DNA of 64,000 bases from the NCBI GenBank assembly GCA_037145635.1, contig JBBCXB010000007.1, positions 143,976 to 207,975 on the forward strand, read 5' to 3'. Position numbers and translations under genes: made by a program. Each line of letters begins with the position of its first letter. The first letter of the stretch is position 1. The notes beneath the pieces were generated by a model. It did not search any database and was not told the DNA's origin. It saw only the letters and a list, made by a program, of their open reading frames with translations. Positions 53,354 through 62,706 of the stretch are shown here, in pieces. This stretch comes from JAATFS01 sp037145635 (lineage in GTDB: Bacteria > Pseudomonadota > Gammaproteobacteria > Xanthomonadales > Xanthomonadaceae).

Positions 53354-54076
53354 TCAGCGCCTGCCCGCCCGGCGCCGCGCCCGCCGCTGCAGCACGCCGG
53401 CGGTCGCCAGCACCGCCAGCGCCAGGCCGAACCACTGCACCGCATAGCCCAGGTGGCGCGTGGGCGGGAGCGTGTTCGGCAGCAGTTCCAGGTCGCGGGC
53501 GTAGCCGAGCGGCAGCGCCGGATCCAGCCGCAACACCTGCGACGAAATGTCGCGCCCCCCGAGCGCCTGCGCGATCGCCCGCGGTTCGAGGCGAGTCGCC
53601 AGCCAGACCTGCGGCGAGCCGGCCGGCGCCAGCGCCGGGCCCAGCGCGATCCCGGCCGACGGCGCGGCCGTCAGCAGCCCGGCCACCCACTGCGCGCCCT
53701 GCAGCGGGCGCAGCGCCGGCAGGCGGCGGTCGGCCGGCAGCGGCAGCCAGCCCAGGTCCACCAGCACCGCCGGGCCGCCGCCCTCGGGCACGAACGGCTG
53801 GTAGACCCGCAGCCCGGCCCGCCCCGCCCGCATCTGGTTGTCGAGCAGGATGCGCTGCGGCAGGAACCGGCCCGGGCCCGTCGCCCATTGCAGCCCCGCT
53901 TGTCGCGCCAGCGCCGGGCGCAGCGCCACCGGGTGCTCGCGCACGTGCGCCGCCTGCTCGAGCAACTGCTGCTTCTGCTGCATCCGCAGCAGCTGCCAGT
54001 GGCCGAGCGCGGTGAACCCCGCGGCCAGCAGCAGCGCGGCGGCCCACCCCAGTACCGCCGTGTGCTGGCGCGTCAT
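53354..54076 (-). CDS. SURF1 family cytochrome oxidase biogenesis protein
   Basis: A 240-residue SURF1 protein with the typical two membrane helices, at the N-terminus (VLGWAAALLLAAGFTALGHWQL) and C-terminus (HLGYAVQWFGLALAVLATAG), around a periplasmic domain. Signature segments are GHWQLLRMQQK and the closing RHLGYAVQWFG. SURF1 helps insert heme A into subunit I. The C-terminus is strongly basic (RRARRRAGRR). Part of the minus-strand oxidase cluster. Confidence 0.94.
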   Translation of the reverse strand: MTRQHTAVLGWAAALLLAAGFTALGHWQLLRMQQKQQLLEQAAHVREHPVALRPALARQAGLQWATGPGRFLPQRILLDNQMRAGRAGLRVYQPFVPEGGGPAVLVDLGWLPLPADRRLPALRPLQGAQWVAGLLTAAPSAGIALGPALAPAGSPQVWLATRLEPRAIAQALGGRDISSQVLRLDPALPLGYARDLELLPNTLPPTRHLGYAVQWFGLALAVLATAGVLQRRARRRAGRR

Positions 54077-54133
54077 GACAGCGGCCGCGAAAAGGCGTGC
54101 AATGGCACCCTCGTGACCGACGCCGGACCTCCC

Positions 54134-54352
54134 GTGAACGACTCGCTCAAGACCTTGTTGATTGTCGCGTTCCTGATCGTCATCGTCTGGAATCTGGGGG
54201 CCGGCCTGTACTACCTGCTCACCGACCGCGGCGAGAGCCGGCGCACCGTCAACGCCCTGACCTGGCGCATCGGGCTATCGGTCGGCCTGATCCTGCTGGT
54301 GATCCTGGGCATCTACACCGGCTGGATCAAGCCGCATGGACTGGGTGGCTGA
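54134..54352 (+). CDS. Twin-transmembrane DUF2909 family protein
   Basis: A 72-residue protein with two membrane helices (LLIVAFLIVIVWNLGAGLYYLL and IGLSVGLILLVILGIYTGWI) and the family motif YYLLTDRGESRRTVNALTWRIGLS. It is a constant neighbour of cytochrome oxidase genes but lies on the opposite strand here, between ctaE and SURF1. The start is GTG (54134); another GTG at 54113 would add seven residues. No clear ribosome-binding site decides. Probably an oxidase accessory protein; function unproven. Confidence 0.85.
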   Translation: MNDSLKTLLIVAFLIVIVWNLGAGLYYLLTDRGESRRTVNALTWRIGLSVGLILLVILGIYTGWIKPHGLGG

Positions 54353-54434
54353 GGCGGGATTGGAAAATCTGGAAGGGAGAATGACGACGCTCCCGCTCCT
54401 CACCTTCCCGATTTCCTACTCTCCTTCCCCGCCG
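54353..54434. repeat. Imperfect inverted repeat between convergent oxidase genes
   Basis: Both stop codons are followed by a similar sequence, GGCGGGATTGGAAAATC on the plus strand and GGCGGGGAAGGAGAGTAGG then AAATCGGGAAGG on the minus strand. It is a divergent relative of the GGGAAT-type elements. It probably ends transcription from both sides, though no T-run is present. Confidence 0.5.
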
Positions 54435-55310
54435 TCAGAGCACATAGACAAACAGGAACAGCGCCAGCCACACCACGTCGACGAAGTGCCAGTACCAGGC
54501 CGACGCCTCGAACGCGAAGTGGTGGTCGCGGCTGAAGTGGCCACGCGCCGCGCGCAGCCACATCACCGCGAGCATGATCGTGCCGAGCGCGACATGCAGG
54601 CCGTGGAAGCCGGTCAGCATGAAGAACGTCGAGCCGTAGATGCCCGAGCCCAGCGTCAGGTTGAGCGCGTGGTAGGCGTGCAGGTACTCCTCGGCCTGGA
54701 AATACAGGAAGGTGCAGCCCAGCAGCACCGTCAGCCCCTGGAACACCAGCAGCCGCGTGCGCTGACCGGCCTTCAGCGCATGGTGTGCGATGGTCAGCGT
54801 GACGCCGGAACTGAGCAGGATCAGGGTGTTGATCAGCGGCAGGCCCCAGGCCGGGATCGTCTGGAACGGGCCGCCGATGGCCGCCGGCCCGTTGGACGGC
54901 CAGCCGGTCGAATAGCCGTTCCACAGCAGCTCGTTGGTCATCACCCCATCGCCGTACCCGCCCAGCCACGGCAGCGAGAACGTGCGGGTGTAGAACAGCG
55001 CGCCGAAGAACGCGGCGAAGAACATCACCTCCGAGAAGATGAACCACACCATCCCCATCCGGAACGAACCGTCCACCTGCCGGTTGTAGCGGCCGCCGGT
55101 GGATTCGCGGATGACGTCGCCGAACCACATGAACAGCGTGGCGATCAGCATCGCGATGCCGGCCAGGAAGGTCCAGCGTCCCCAGGCCGCATCGTTGAGC
55201 CAGCTGGCCACGCCGATCATGGTCACGAACATCGCGATCGAACCGACGAACGGCCACTTGCTGTGGCTGGGCACGAAGTAGGCATTGGCATCGGGAGTGT
55301 GTTCGGCCAT
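54435..55310 (-). CDS. ctaE: Cytochrome c oxidase subunit III
   Basis: A 291-residue subunit III with seven membrane helices. It has the typical MAEHTPDANAYFVPSHSKWP start, FIFSEVMFFAAFFGALFYTR, and the C-terminal HHFAFEASAWYWHFVDVVWL. The subunit stabilises the catalytic core and proton uptake of the aa3 oxidase. A gap of 120 bp separates it from ctaG; it holds a small hairpin (GCAGGC/GCCTGC at 55342-55358). Confidence 0.96.
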   Translation of the reverse strand: MAEHTPDANAYFVPSHSKWPFVGSIAMFVTMIGVASWLNDAAWGRWTFLAGIAMLIATLFMWFGDVIRESTGGRYNRQVDGSFRMGMVWFIFSEVMFFAAFFGALFYTRTFSLPWLGGYGDGVMTNELLWNGYSTGWPSNGPAAIGGPFQTIPAWGLPLINTLILLSSGVTLTIAHHALKAGQRTRLLVFQGLTVLLGCTFLYFQAEEYLHAYHALNLTLGSGIYGSTFFMLTGFHGLHVALGTIMLAVMWLRAARGHFSRDHHFAFEASAWYWHFVDVVWLALFLFVYVL

Positions 55311-55431
55311 GGCATCGCTTCCGGTTCGTGGGACAGGGGCTGCAGGCGCACGGCCTGCGGGTGGCGATCGAGGACGGCGGGCTATCCGTCTTCGTGGCGC
55401 AGGGCGCGTGCCGCCGCCGCGGGCCTGCGCA

Positions 55432-56016
55432 TCAGCGCCCGCCCCCGCGCGTCGCGCCGGCACCGAGCTCGGCCGTCAGCGCGTCGTTGCGGTAGAACGT
55501 GTAGGACAAGGTGATCGTGGTGACGTCCGCCGGCAACGCCGGGTCGACGATGAAACGCAGGGGCATGTCGCGCTTCTCGCCGGCCTGCAGGGTCTGCGCG
55601 GTGAAGCAGAAGCACTCGGTCTTGTTGAAGTAGCCCGACGCGCGCGCCGGCGCCACCGACGGCACCGCGCTGCCGACGACCGCGTGGTCGCTCTCGTTGC
55701 GCGCGAAGTACAGCGCCTCGTTGAGTTCCCCGGGCACCACCTGCATCGTCAGGCGCTCCGGGCGGAAGGCCCAGGGCAGGCGCGAATTGACGCTGCCATC
55801 GAACTCCACCGTCACCGTCCGCCGCCCCGCGGCGGCCGGCGCGGCGGCCGCGTGCGCGCCCCCCGGGCCGCGCTCCAGGCGGATGCCGAACACCTTCTCG
55901 CAGGCGATGCGGTACAGCGGCACCAGCGAGAAGGTCAGCACGAACACGCCCAGCACCACGCCCAGCAGCCGCGGCAGGCCGGCACTCGCCGGGCGAGGCG
56001 GGGCCGGCGCGCTCAT
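55432..56016 (-). CDS. ctaG: Cytochrome c oxidase assembly protein CtaG (Cox11)
   Basis: A 194-residue Cox11 family copper chaperone that delivers Cu to the CuB site of subunit I. It has a single N-terminal membrane anchor (LLGVVLGVFVLTFSLVPLYRIACE) with the conserved Cys, and a periplasmic immunoglobulin-like domain with the copper-binding CFCF motif (NKTECFCFTAQTL) and MPLRFIVDP. Its ATG overlaps the stop of the 59-codon ORF upstream (ATGA). Confidence 0.96.
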   Translation of the reverse strand: MSAPAPPRPASAGLPRLLGVVLGVFVLTFSLVPLYRIACEKVFGIRLERGPGGAHAAAAPAAAGRRTVTVEFDGSVNSRLPWAFRPERLTMQVVPGELNEALYFARNESDHAVVGSAVPSVAPARASGYFNKTECFCFTAQTLQAGEKRDMPLRFIVDPALPADVTTITLSYTFYRNDALTAELGAGATRGGGR

Positions 56017-56192
56017 CGCCCGATCACGCCCGACAGGATGAAGCCGGCATAGATCAGCACCGCCACCGCGCCCACGATCAGCGCGGTACGGCGCACGCCC
56101 TGGCGCTGCCGGGCCTGGCGCTGGGCGGCCGGCATCCGTGCCTCTTCCGGCACGGGGACCGCGGTGCGCGGCTCAGTGGCCGATGTCTTCAT
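56013..56192 (-). CDS. Cytochrome oxidase small assembly protein (59 residues)
   Basis: A 59-codon gene read from the sequence: ATG at 56190-56192 with GGGAG about 9 bases upstream, TGA at 56013-56015. It begins MKTSATEPRTAVPVPEEARM, has a basic Gln/Arg stretch (AAQRQARQRQGVRR), then one membrane helix (TALIVGAVAVLIYAGFILSG). It overlaps the end of ctaD by 20 bases and the start of ctaG by 4, so it is translationally coupled on both sides. By position and plan it matches the small single-helix assembly protein found between coxA and cox11 in beta- and gammaproteobacteria. Confidence 0.85.
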   Translation of the reverse strand: MKTSATEPRTAVPVPEEARMPAAQRQARQRQGVRRTALIVGAVAVLIYAGFILSGVIGR

Positions 56193-57777
56193 GGGCGAGA
56201 TCTCCCGGCTTGATCACCGGCGGCACGGTGAAAGTATGCGCCGGCGCCGGCGAGGGCACCGTCCATTCGAGCCCGCGCGCGCCCTCCCAGGCACGGTCGG
56301 CAGCGGGTACGCCGCGCCGCAGCGACGCCAGCAGGATGCCCGCCATCAGGAACGGCGTGACGAACATGCCGAACGCGCCGATCGAGCTGACCAGGTTCCA
56401 GTCCGCGAACACCACGTTGTAGTCCGGGATGCGACGCGGCATGCCGGCCAGGCCGAGGAAGTGCTGCGGGAAGAACAGCAGGTTGACGAACACCACCGTC
56501 CACCAGAAATGCAGCTGCGCCCAGCCCTCGTGGTACATGCGCCCGGTCCACTTCGGCCACCAGTAGTACACCGCCGCGATCAGCCCGAACACCGCGCCGG
56601 TGACCAGCACGTAGTGGAAATGCGCGACCACGAAGTAGGTGTCGTGGTACTGGAAGTCCGCCGGCACGATCGCCAGCATCAGCCCCGAGAAACCGCCGAT
56701 GGTGAACAGGATCACGAACGCCACCGCCCACAGCATCGGTGCCTCGAACGTCAGCGAGCCCTTCCACATCGTGCTGATCCAGTTGAACACCTTCACCCCG
56801 GTCGGGATGGAGATCAGCATGGTGGCGAACATGAAGTAGATCTCCCCGCCCAGCGGCATGCCCACGGCGAACATGTGGTGCGCCCAGACGATGAAGCTCA
56901 GGAACGCGATCGCCGCGATCGCGTACACCATGGCCTGGTAGCCGAACAGCGGCTTGCGGCTGAAGGTGGGGATGATCTCGCTGACCACGCCGAACGCCGG
57001 CAGGATCATGATGTAGACCTCCGGATGCCCGAAGAACCAGAAGATGTGCTGGTACATCACCGGGTCGCCGCCGCCGGCCGCGTTGAAGAAGCTGGTACCG
57101 AAGAACTTGTCGGTCAGCAGCATGGTCACCGCACCCGCCAGCACCGGCATCACCGCGATCAGCAGGAACGCGGTGATCAGCCAGGCCCAGCAGAAGATCG
57201 GCATCTTCAGCAGGTCGATGCCGGGCGCGCGCATGTTGAGCACGGTGGCGATGATGTTGATCGCGCCCATGATCGAACTGATGCCGGCCACGTGGATCGC
57301 GAACACGCTGAAGGCGACGTTGTAGCCGCCCTGCAGCGACAGCGGCGGATACAGCGTCCAGCCGCCGGCCGGCGCGCCGCCGGGCAGGAACAGCGTCATC
57401 AGCAGCAGCGAGAACGCCACCGGCAGCAGCCAGAACGACCAGTTGTTCATGCGCGGCAACGCCATGTCCGGCGCGCCGATCTGCAGCGGGATCATCCAGT
57501 TGGCCAGGCCGACGAAGGCCGGCATCACGCCGCCGAAGATCATCACCAGCGCATGCACGGTGGTCATCTGGTTGAAGAACTCGGGCTTGACGAACTGCAG
57601 GCCCGGCTGCATCAGCTCGGCGCGGATGATCACGCTCATGCCGGCGCCGATGACGAACATCACGAACGAGAACAGCAGGTACAGCGTCCCGATGTCCTTG
57701 TGGTTGGTGGAGAAGAACCAGCGCTCGACGAACCCCTGCTGGGGATGCCCGGAATGATCGACTGCAGTGTGCGCCAT
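56173..57777 (-). CDS. ctaD: Cytochrome c oxidase subunit I
   Basis: A 534-residue heme-copper oxidase subunit I of the aa3 type, with 12 membrane helices. Recognised segments are WFFSTNHKDIGTLYLLF at the start, the heme a/a3 and CuB ligand regions (MIFGGVMPAFVGLANWMIP, IFWFFGHPEVYIMILPAFG with the cross-linked His-Tyr pair, VWAHHMFAVGM and HFHYVLVTGAVFG). The PEVYI motif and the K-channel segment mark an A-type oxidase. Thirty-eight bases follow ctaC. Confidence 0.97.
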   Translation of the reverse strand: MAHTAVDHSGHPQQGFVERWFFSTNHKDIGTLYLLFSFVMFVIGAGMSVIIRAELMQPGLQFVKPEFFNQMTTVHALVMIFGGVMPAFVGLANWMIPLQIGAPDMALPRMNNWSFWLLPVAFSLLLMTLFLPGGAPAGGWTLYPPLSLQGGYNVAFSVFAIHVAGISSIMGAINIIATVLNMRAPGIDLLKMPIFCWAWLITAFLLIAVMPVLAGAVTMLLTDKFFGTSFFNAAGGGDPVMYQHIFWFFGHPEVYIMILPAFGVVSEIIPTFSRKPLFGYQAMVYAIAAIAFLSFIVWAHHMFAVGMPLGGEIYFMFATMLISIPTGVKVFNWISTMWKGSLTFEAPMLWAVAFVILFTIGGFSGLMLAIVPADFQYHDTYFVVAHFHYVLVTGAVFGLIAAVYYWWPKWTGRMYHEGWAQLHFWWTVVFVNLLFFPQHFLGLAGMPRRIPDYNVVFADWNLVSSIGAFGMFVTPFLMAGILLASLRRGVPAADRAWEGARGLEWTVPSPAPAHTFTVPPVIKPGDLAHEDIGH

Positions 57778-57815
57778 GGCGGTGGACTACCTCTGCGTAG
57801 CGGAGCGGGGGCGGA

Positions 57816-58766
57816 TCAGGTGCCGGACGCGGCCGGAGCGGATACGGGGCCGGCCTCGGCCGCGGCGGGCGCCGCGGTGGGCGCGGCAGGTGCGCCCGGC
57901 GCCGGGGCCGGGGCCGGGGTCGAAGCCGGCGCGGCTGGCGCCGGCGCTGGCTTGCGCTGCGCCAGCCAGCGCCGGAACTCGGCCTTGGGCAGCGCCTCGA
58001 CCACGATCGGCATGAAGCCGTGGTCCTTGCCGCACAGCTCGGCGCACTGCCCGCGGTAGACGCCCGGCTGCTCGATGTTGGTCCAGGCCTCGTTGATGAT
58101 CCCGGGGATCGCATCCTGCTTCCAGCCCAGCGCCGGCACCCACCAGGCATGGATCACGTCGTCGGAGGTGATGACGAAGCGGATCTTGGTGTCCACCGGC
58201 AGCACCAGCCGGTTGTCCACGTCCAGCAGGTAGTGCGGATGCGAGGCCACGGTGGGCCGCTCGCCGCTCTGGCGGATGCGGTCGGACTCGCGCTCCAGCC
58301 GGCTGGTGAACGCCACGTCCTCGCCCAGGTACTCGTACTTCCACATCCACTGGTAGCCGGTGACCTTGACCGTCATTTCCGAATCGCGGGTGTCGTACAT
58401 CGCGATCAGCTTGGCGGTGGCGGGCCAGGCCATGACGATCAGGATCAGTACCGGGATCACCGTCCACACCACCTCGGCTTTGGTGTTGTGGGTGAACTGC
58501 GCGGCCACCGCGCCCCTGGAGCGGCGGAACTTGAAGACCGCGTAGGCGATCGCGCCGAACACGATCACGCCGATCACCACGCACACCCACAGCGCCACCA
58601 TGTGCGCCTCGTAGGCCATGCGCGCGGTATGGGTGACGCCGCGCCCCATGTTGAGCTGCCATTCGCGCGGATCGGCCGACTGCGCCCATGCCGCCGGCGG
58701 CAGCCACGCCGCGGCCAGTGCCCCGAACCCTCTGCCTCCGCCGTTCCAGCCGTTGCGTTGCTTCAT
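57816..58766 (-). CDS. ctaC: Cytochrome c oxidase subunit II
   Basis: A 316-residue subunit II with a signal-like N-terminus, two membrane helices and the CuA domain: HAWWVPALGWKQDAIPG and the CuA ligands in CAELCGKDHGFMP. Electrons from cytochrome c enter through CuA. The C-terminal 60 residues are an Ala/Pro-rich tail (PAPAPAPGAPAAPTAAP) without a fused cytochrome c domain, so it is not a caa3-type subunit. It begins 3 bp after the DUF2244 stop. Confidence 0.96.
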   Translation of the reverse strand: MKQRNGWNGGGRGFGALAAAWLPPAAWAQSADPREWQLNMGRGVTHTARMAYEAHMVALWVCVVIGVIVFGAIAYAVFKFRRSRGAVAAQFTHNTKAEVVWTVIPVLILIVMAWPATAKLIAMYDTRDSEMTVKVTGYQWMWKYEYLGEDVAFTSRLERESDRIRQSGERPTVASHPHYLLDVDNRLVLPVDTKIRFVITSDDVIHAWWVPALGWKQDAIPGIINEAWTNIEQPGVYRGQCAELCGKDHGFMPIVVEALPKAEFRRWLAQRKPAPAPAAPASTPAPAPAPGAPAAPTAAPAAAEAGPVSAPAASGT

Positions 58767-58769
58767 TGC

Positions 58770-59258
58770 CTAGACCCTTACGTCGTCGGTTCGGCCATTG
58801 GCGGCCGCGAGCAAGCCTTTCAGGGTGTCCGCCAGTTGCAGCCGTTCCGCCGGGCCGAGAAAGCTGCCGATCTCGACCCGCCTGCCACTGCTCGCCAGCA
58901 CCACCCTGTCGTCGCCTTCCATGCGCAGCCGCACCCAGTGCGGATGTGCCTGGAACGCCGGCGGCGATTGCCGGGAATGGAAGACCTCGACCACGGCCGG
59001 TCCCACCCGGATCGCCTCTTCACGTTCGCCGCTGTGCCACAGCTGGCGCAGCGCCCCTGCCACCAGTCCGCTGTGCAGCAGGGCGAAGGCCGGCGCGAAC
59101 GCATTGCCGGTCCACCACCCCAGGCCTGCCACCAGCCACATCGTGCCGGACAGGGCCGAGAACAGCAGGACGAACTGCCGGCCCGTCATCGCCCGCGGAG
59201 GACGCAGCCGCAGCTGCGTACCCGATCCGTCCGGCGAACACGGAATCCGTTCGATCAT
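58770..59258 (-). CDS. DUF2244 domain-containing protein
   Basis: A 162-residue protein of the DUF2244 family: two membrane helices near residues 28-65 (QFVLLFSALSGTMWLVAGLGW, FAPAFALLHSGLVAGAL) and a beta-rich C-terminal domain (VRLRMEGDDRVVLASSGRRVEIGSFL). The family is usually adjacent to cytochrome oxidase genes; its function is unknown. It is the first gene of the oxidase cluster, overlapping the ctaC leader, so it should be expressed together with the oxidase. Confidence 0.9.
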   Translation of the reverse strand: MIERIPCSPDGSGTQLRLRPPRAMTGRQFVLLFSALSGTMWLVAGLGWWTGNAFAPAFALLHSGLVAGALRQLWHSGEREEAIRVGPAVVEVFHSRQSPPAFQAHPHWVRLRMEGDDRVVLASSGRRVEIGSFLGPAERLQLADTLKGLLAAANGRTDDVRV

Positions 59259-59505
59259 GTCGCAACCGCACCTGGGCCGCGGGAGACACGGCCGATGGTA
59301 GCGCTCCGACGCGTTTTTGCATGCTGCAGTGCAACCAGGCAGCCCGCGTGGGGCACGCGCGGCGACCGCGGCGACGGTCTCGCACGCCGGCGCACCCGCC
59401 CCGCCATGGGCGCAGGCAGAAAACGGCGGGAAAGCTGCCGCTTCGGCACAAGTGCGCCCGCGGCCGGCTCACTAGAATGAGCGCGATCTCCCAGGCTCCC
59501 TACGC

Positions 59506-62500
59506 ATGAACGCATTGCCCGATTCCGCTGCGCCCGCCGTCCCCGCCCCGCCCGTGCTGGCGCCCGAACTGCCGCCCGCCCCGGGCGCGCTGCGCGCGGC
59601 CATCACCGCCGCCTGGCTCAAGGACGAGGCCGAGCATGTCCACGAACTGCTGGAGCAGGCCCGCCTGCCCGCCGCCGACCAGGCCAAGGTCCAGGCGCTG
59701 GCGGCCGACCTGGTGAGCCGCGTGCGTGGGCGCGCCCAGGACCAGGGCGCGATCGAGGCGTTCATGCGCCAGTACGACCTCGGCAGCGAGGAAGGCGTGC
59801 TGCTGATGTGCGTGGCCGAGGCATTGCTGCGCATCCCCGACCAGGACACCGCCGACAAGCTGATCCGCGACAAGCTCGGCGAGGCGGACTGGAAGAAGCA
59901 CATGGGCGAGAGCGACTCGGTGCTGGTCAACGCCTCGACCTGGGGCCTGATGCTCACCGGCCGGCTGGTGCAGATCAACGACCTCACCCGTGCCGACGTG
60001 CCCGGCGCCTTCAAGCGCCTGATCGGCCGCGTCGGCGAGCCGGTGATCCGCCTGGCGGTGCGCCAGGCGATGAAGATCATGGGCCACCAGTTCGTCATGG
60101 GCCGCAGCATCGGCGAGGCGCTGGCGCGCTCGAGGAAGGGCGACAACGCGAACTACCGGTACTCCTTCGACATGCTCGGCGAAGGCGCGCTCACGATGCA
60201 CGACGCGCAGCGCTACCTGCAGGCCTACCGCGACGCCATCCACGCGATCGGCCGCAGCGGCCGCTACCTCGGCAGCGACGTGTTCGCCGCGCCCAGCATC
60301 TCGATCAAGCTCTCCGCGCTGTACCCGCGCTACGAGCACGCCAAGCGCGAGCGCGTGATGAACGAGCTGGTGCCCGGCGTGCTGGAGCTGGCCCAGTTGG
60401 CCAGATCCTATGGCATCGGCTACACCGTCGACGCCGAAGAGGCCGACCGCCTCGAGCTGTCGCTGGACATCATCGAGGCCACCTTCTCCGATCCCTCGCT
60501 GGACGGCTGGGAAGGCTACGGGCTGGCGGTGCAGGCCTACCAGAAGCGCACGCCGTACACGATCGACTTCCTGGCCGACCTGGCCCGCCGCGTCGGCCGC
60601 CGCATCCCGGTGCGGCTGGTCAAGGGCGCGTACTGGGACGCGGAGATCAAGCGGGCCCAGATCGACGGCCATCCGGGCTACCCGGTGTTCACCCGCAAGC
60701 AGAACACCGACGTGTCGTACCTGGCCTGCGCGCGCCGCATGTTCGCGCACAGCGACGCGCTCTACCCGATGTTCGCCACCCACAACGCGCAGACCATCGC
60801 CGCGGTGCGGGCGCTCTCGGCCGGCAAGACCTACGAGCACCAGAAGCTGCATGGCATGGGCGACGACCTGTACGCCGAGGTCATTCCCGCCGACCGCCTG
60901 GGCGTGCCCTGCCGCGTGTACGCACCGGTGGGCTCGCACGAGGACCTGCTGCCCTACCTGGTGCGCCGCCTGCTCGAGAACGGGGCCAACTCCAGCTTCG
61001 TCAATCGCATCACCGACGAGGACGTCGCCATCGAGGACCTGATCCGCGATCCGGTCGAGGCCGTGTCCACGTTCGCCTCCATCCCGCACCCGAAGATCCC
61101 GCTGCCGGCCGACCTGCTGCGCAGCCAGAACCAGAACAGGAAGAACTCCATGGGCGCCAATCTCGCCAACGACAACGACCTGCGCCAGCTCGCCGAGCAG
61201 CTCAACGCGGCGGTTCGGCCGTGGAAGGCCGGCCCGCTGGTGCCGGGTGCCGTGGTCGCCACTGCCGCCCTGGCCGTGACCAATCCCGCCGACCGCGGGC
61301 AGACCGTCGGCCACTGGCAGCCGGCCGACGCCGCCGTCGTCGAGACCGCCCTGGCCAGCGCCACCGCCGCGCAGCCGGCCTGGAACCGCACGCCCGCGGC
61401 CAGCCGCGCCACCATCCTCGAACACGCCGCCGACCTGCTGGAGGCGCGCATGCCCGAGTTCATGGCGCTGTGCGTCAAGGAGGCCGGCAAGACCCTGCCC
61501 GATGCGGTGGCCGAGGTGCGCGAGGCGGTCGACTTCCTGCGCTACTACGCCGGCCAGGCACGCGCCCAGTTCGGTGCCCCCGAGCGGCTGCCCGGCCCGA
61601 CCGGCGAATCCAACGAACTGCAGCTGCACGGCCGCGGCGTGTTCGTCTGCATCAGCCCGTGGAACTTCCCGCTGGCGATCTTCCTCGGGCAGGTGGCCGC
61701 CGCCCTCGCCGCCGGCAACAGCGTCATCGCCAAGCCGGCCGAACAGACCAACCTGGTGGGCCATGCCGCGGTGAAGCTGCTGCACGAAGCCGGCGTGCCG
61801 GAAGCGGTGGTGCAGTTCCTGCCCGGCGACGGCGCGACGGTCGGTGCCGCACTGACCCGCGACCCGCGCGTGGCCGGCGTCGCGTTCACCGGTTCCACCG
61901 ACACCGCCCGCGCGATCAACCGGGCGCTGGCCGCGCGCGATGCCGCCATCGGCGTGCTGATCGCCGAGACCGGCGGCCAGAACGCCTTCATCGCCGACTC
62001 CTCCTCGCTCCCGGAGGCCCTGGTCAAGGACGCCATCGCCAGCGCCTTCATCTCCGCCGGCCAGCGCTGCTCGGCCGCGCGCGTGCTGTTCGTGCAGGAC
62101 GACATCGCCGACAAGGTGATGACGATGCTGGCCGGCGCCATGGCCGAGCTCAAGGTCGGCGACCCGGGGCTGCTGTCGACCGATGTCGGCCCGGTGATCG
62201 ACGCCGACGCGCTGAAGATCCTCGACGACCACGCCGCGCGCATGGACCGCGAGGCCCGGCTGATCGCGGTCGCCCGCACCGACGCTGCCGTGGCGCACGG
62301 CAGCTTCTTCGCCCCGCGCGCCTACGAACTGAATTCACTGGCGCAGCTGCAGCGCGAAGTGTTCGGGCCGGTGCTGCACGTGATCCGCTGGAAGGCCGAT
62401 CAGCTCGATGCGGTGATCGACCAGATCAACGCCACCGGCTACGGCCTGACCCTGGGCGTGCATTCGCGCATCGACGAGACCATCGAGCGCATCGCCGCCC

Positions 62501-62706
62501 GCGTCAATGTCGGCAACGTCTACGTCAACCGCAACCAGATCGGCGCGGTGGTCGGCGTGCAGCCGTTCGGCGGCCAGGGCCTGTCCGGCACCGGCCCCAA
62601 GGCCGGCGGCCCGCACTACCTGCTGCGCTTCGCCACCGAGAAGGTGGTGACCGTCAACACGACCGCCGCGGGCGGCAACGCCTCGCTGCTGACGCTGGGC
62701 GACTGA
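59506..62706 (+). CDS. putA: Bifunctional proline dehydrogenase / L-glutamate gamma-semialdehyde dehydrogenase PutA
   Basis: A 1066-residue enzyme that oxidises proline to glutamate in two steps. The FAD-dependent proline dehydrogenase barrel (about residues 80-480) has RLVKGAYWDAEIKRAQ and EVIPADRLGVPCRVYAPVGSHEDLLPYL; the NAD-dependent aldehyde dehydrogenase domain has the Glu in AETGGQNAFI and catalytic Cys in AGQRCSAARVL. The N-terminal ribbon-helix-helix DNA-binding domain of E. coli PutA is absent, as is a long C-terminal extension, so it is a short non-regulatory type A PutA. A TAGAAT box at 59473-59478 may be its -10. Confidence 0.96.
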   Translation: MNALPDSAAPAVPAPPVLAPELPPAPGALRAAITAAWLKDEAEHVHELLEQARLPAADQAKVQALAADLVSRVRGRAQDQGAIEAFMRQYDLGSEEGVLLMCVAEALLRIPDQDTADKLIRDKLGEADWKKHMGESDSVLVNASTWGLMLTGRLVQINDLTRADVPGAFKRLIGRVGEPVIRLAVRQAMKIMGHQFVMGRSIGEALARSRKGDNANYRYSFDMLGEGALTMHDAQRYLQAYRDAIHAIGRSGRYLGSDVFAAPSISIKLSALYPRYEHAKRERVMNELVPGVLELAQLARSYGIGYTVDAEEADRLELSLDIIEATFSDPSLDGWEGYGLAVQAYQKRTPYTIDFLADLARRVGRRIPVRLVKGAYWDAEIKRAQIDGHPGYPVFTRKQNTDVSYLACARRMFAHSDALYPMFATHNAQTIAAVRALSAGKTYEHQKLHGMGDDLYAEVIPADRLGVPCRVYAPVGSHEDLLPYLVRRLLENGANSSFVNRITDEDVAIEDLIRDPVEAVSTFASIPHPKIPLPADLLRSQNQNRKNSMGANLANDNDLRQLAEQLNAAVRPWKAGPLVPGAVVATAALAVTNPADRGQTVGHWQPADAAVVETALASATAAQPAWNRTPAASRATILEHAADLLEARMPEFMALCVKEAGKTLPDAVAEVREAVDFLRYYAGQARAQFGAPERLPGPTGESNELQLHGRGVFVCISPWNFPLAIFLGQVAAALAAGNSVIAKPAEQTNLVGHAAVKLLHEAGVPEAVVQFLPGDGATVGAALTRDPRVAGVAFTGSTDTARAINRALAARDAAIGVLIAETGGQNAFIADSSSLPEALVKDAIASAFISAGQRCSAARVLFVQDDIADKVMTMLAGAMAELKVGDPGLLSTDVGPVIDADALKILDDHAARMDREARLIAVARTDAAVAHGSFFAPRAYELNSLAQLQREVFGPVLHVIRWKADQLDAVIDQINATGYGLTLGVHSRIDETIERIAARVNVGNVYVNRNQIGAVVGVQPFGGQGLSGTGPKAGGPHYLLRFATEKVVTVNTTAAGGNASLLTLGD

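Noticed and set aside
59500..62298. A 932-codon open frame on the minus strand
   Set aside because: Antisense shadow of putA, with His/Gly/Val-rich composition.
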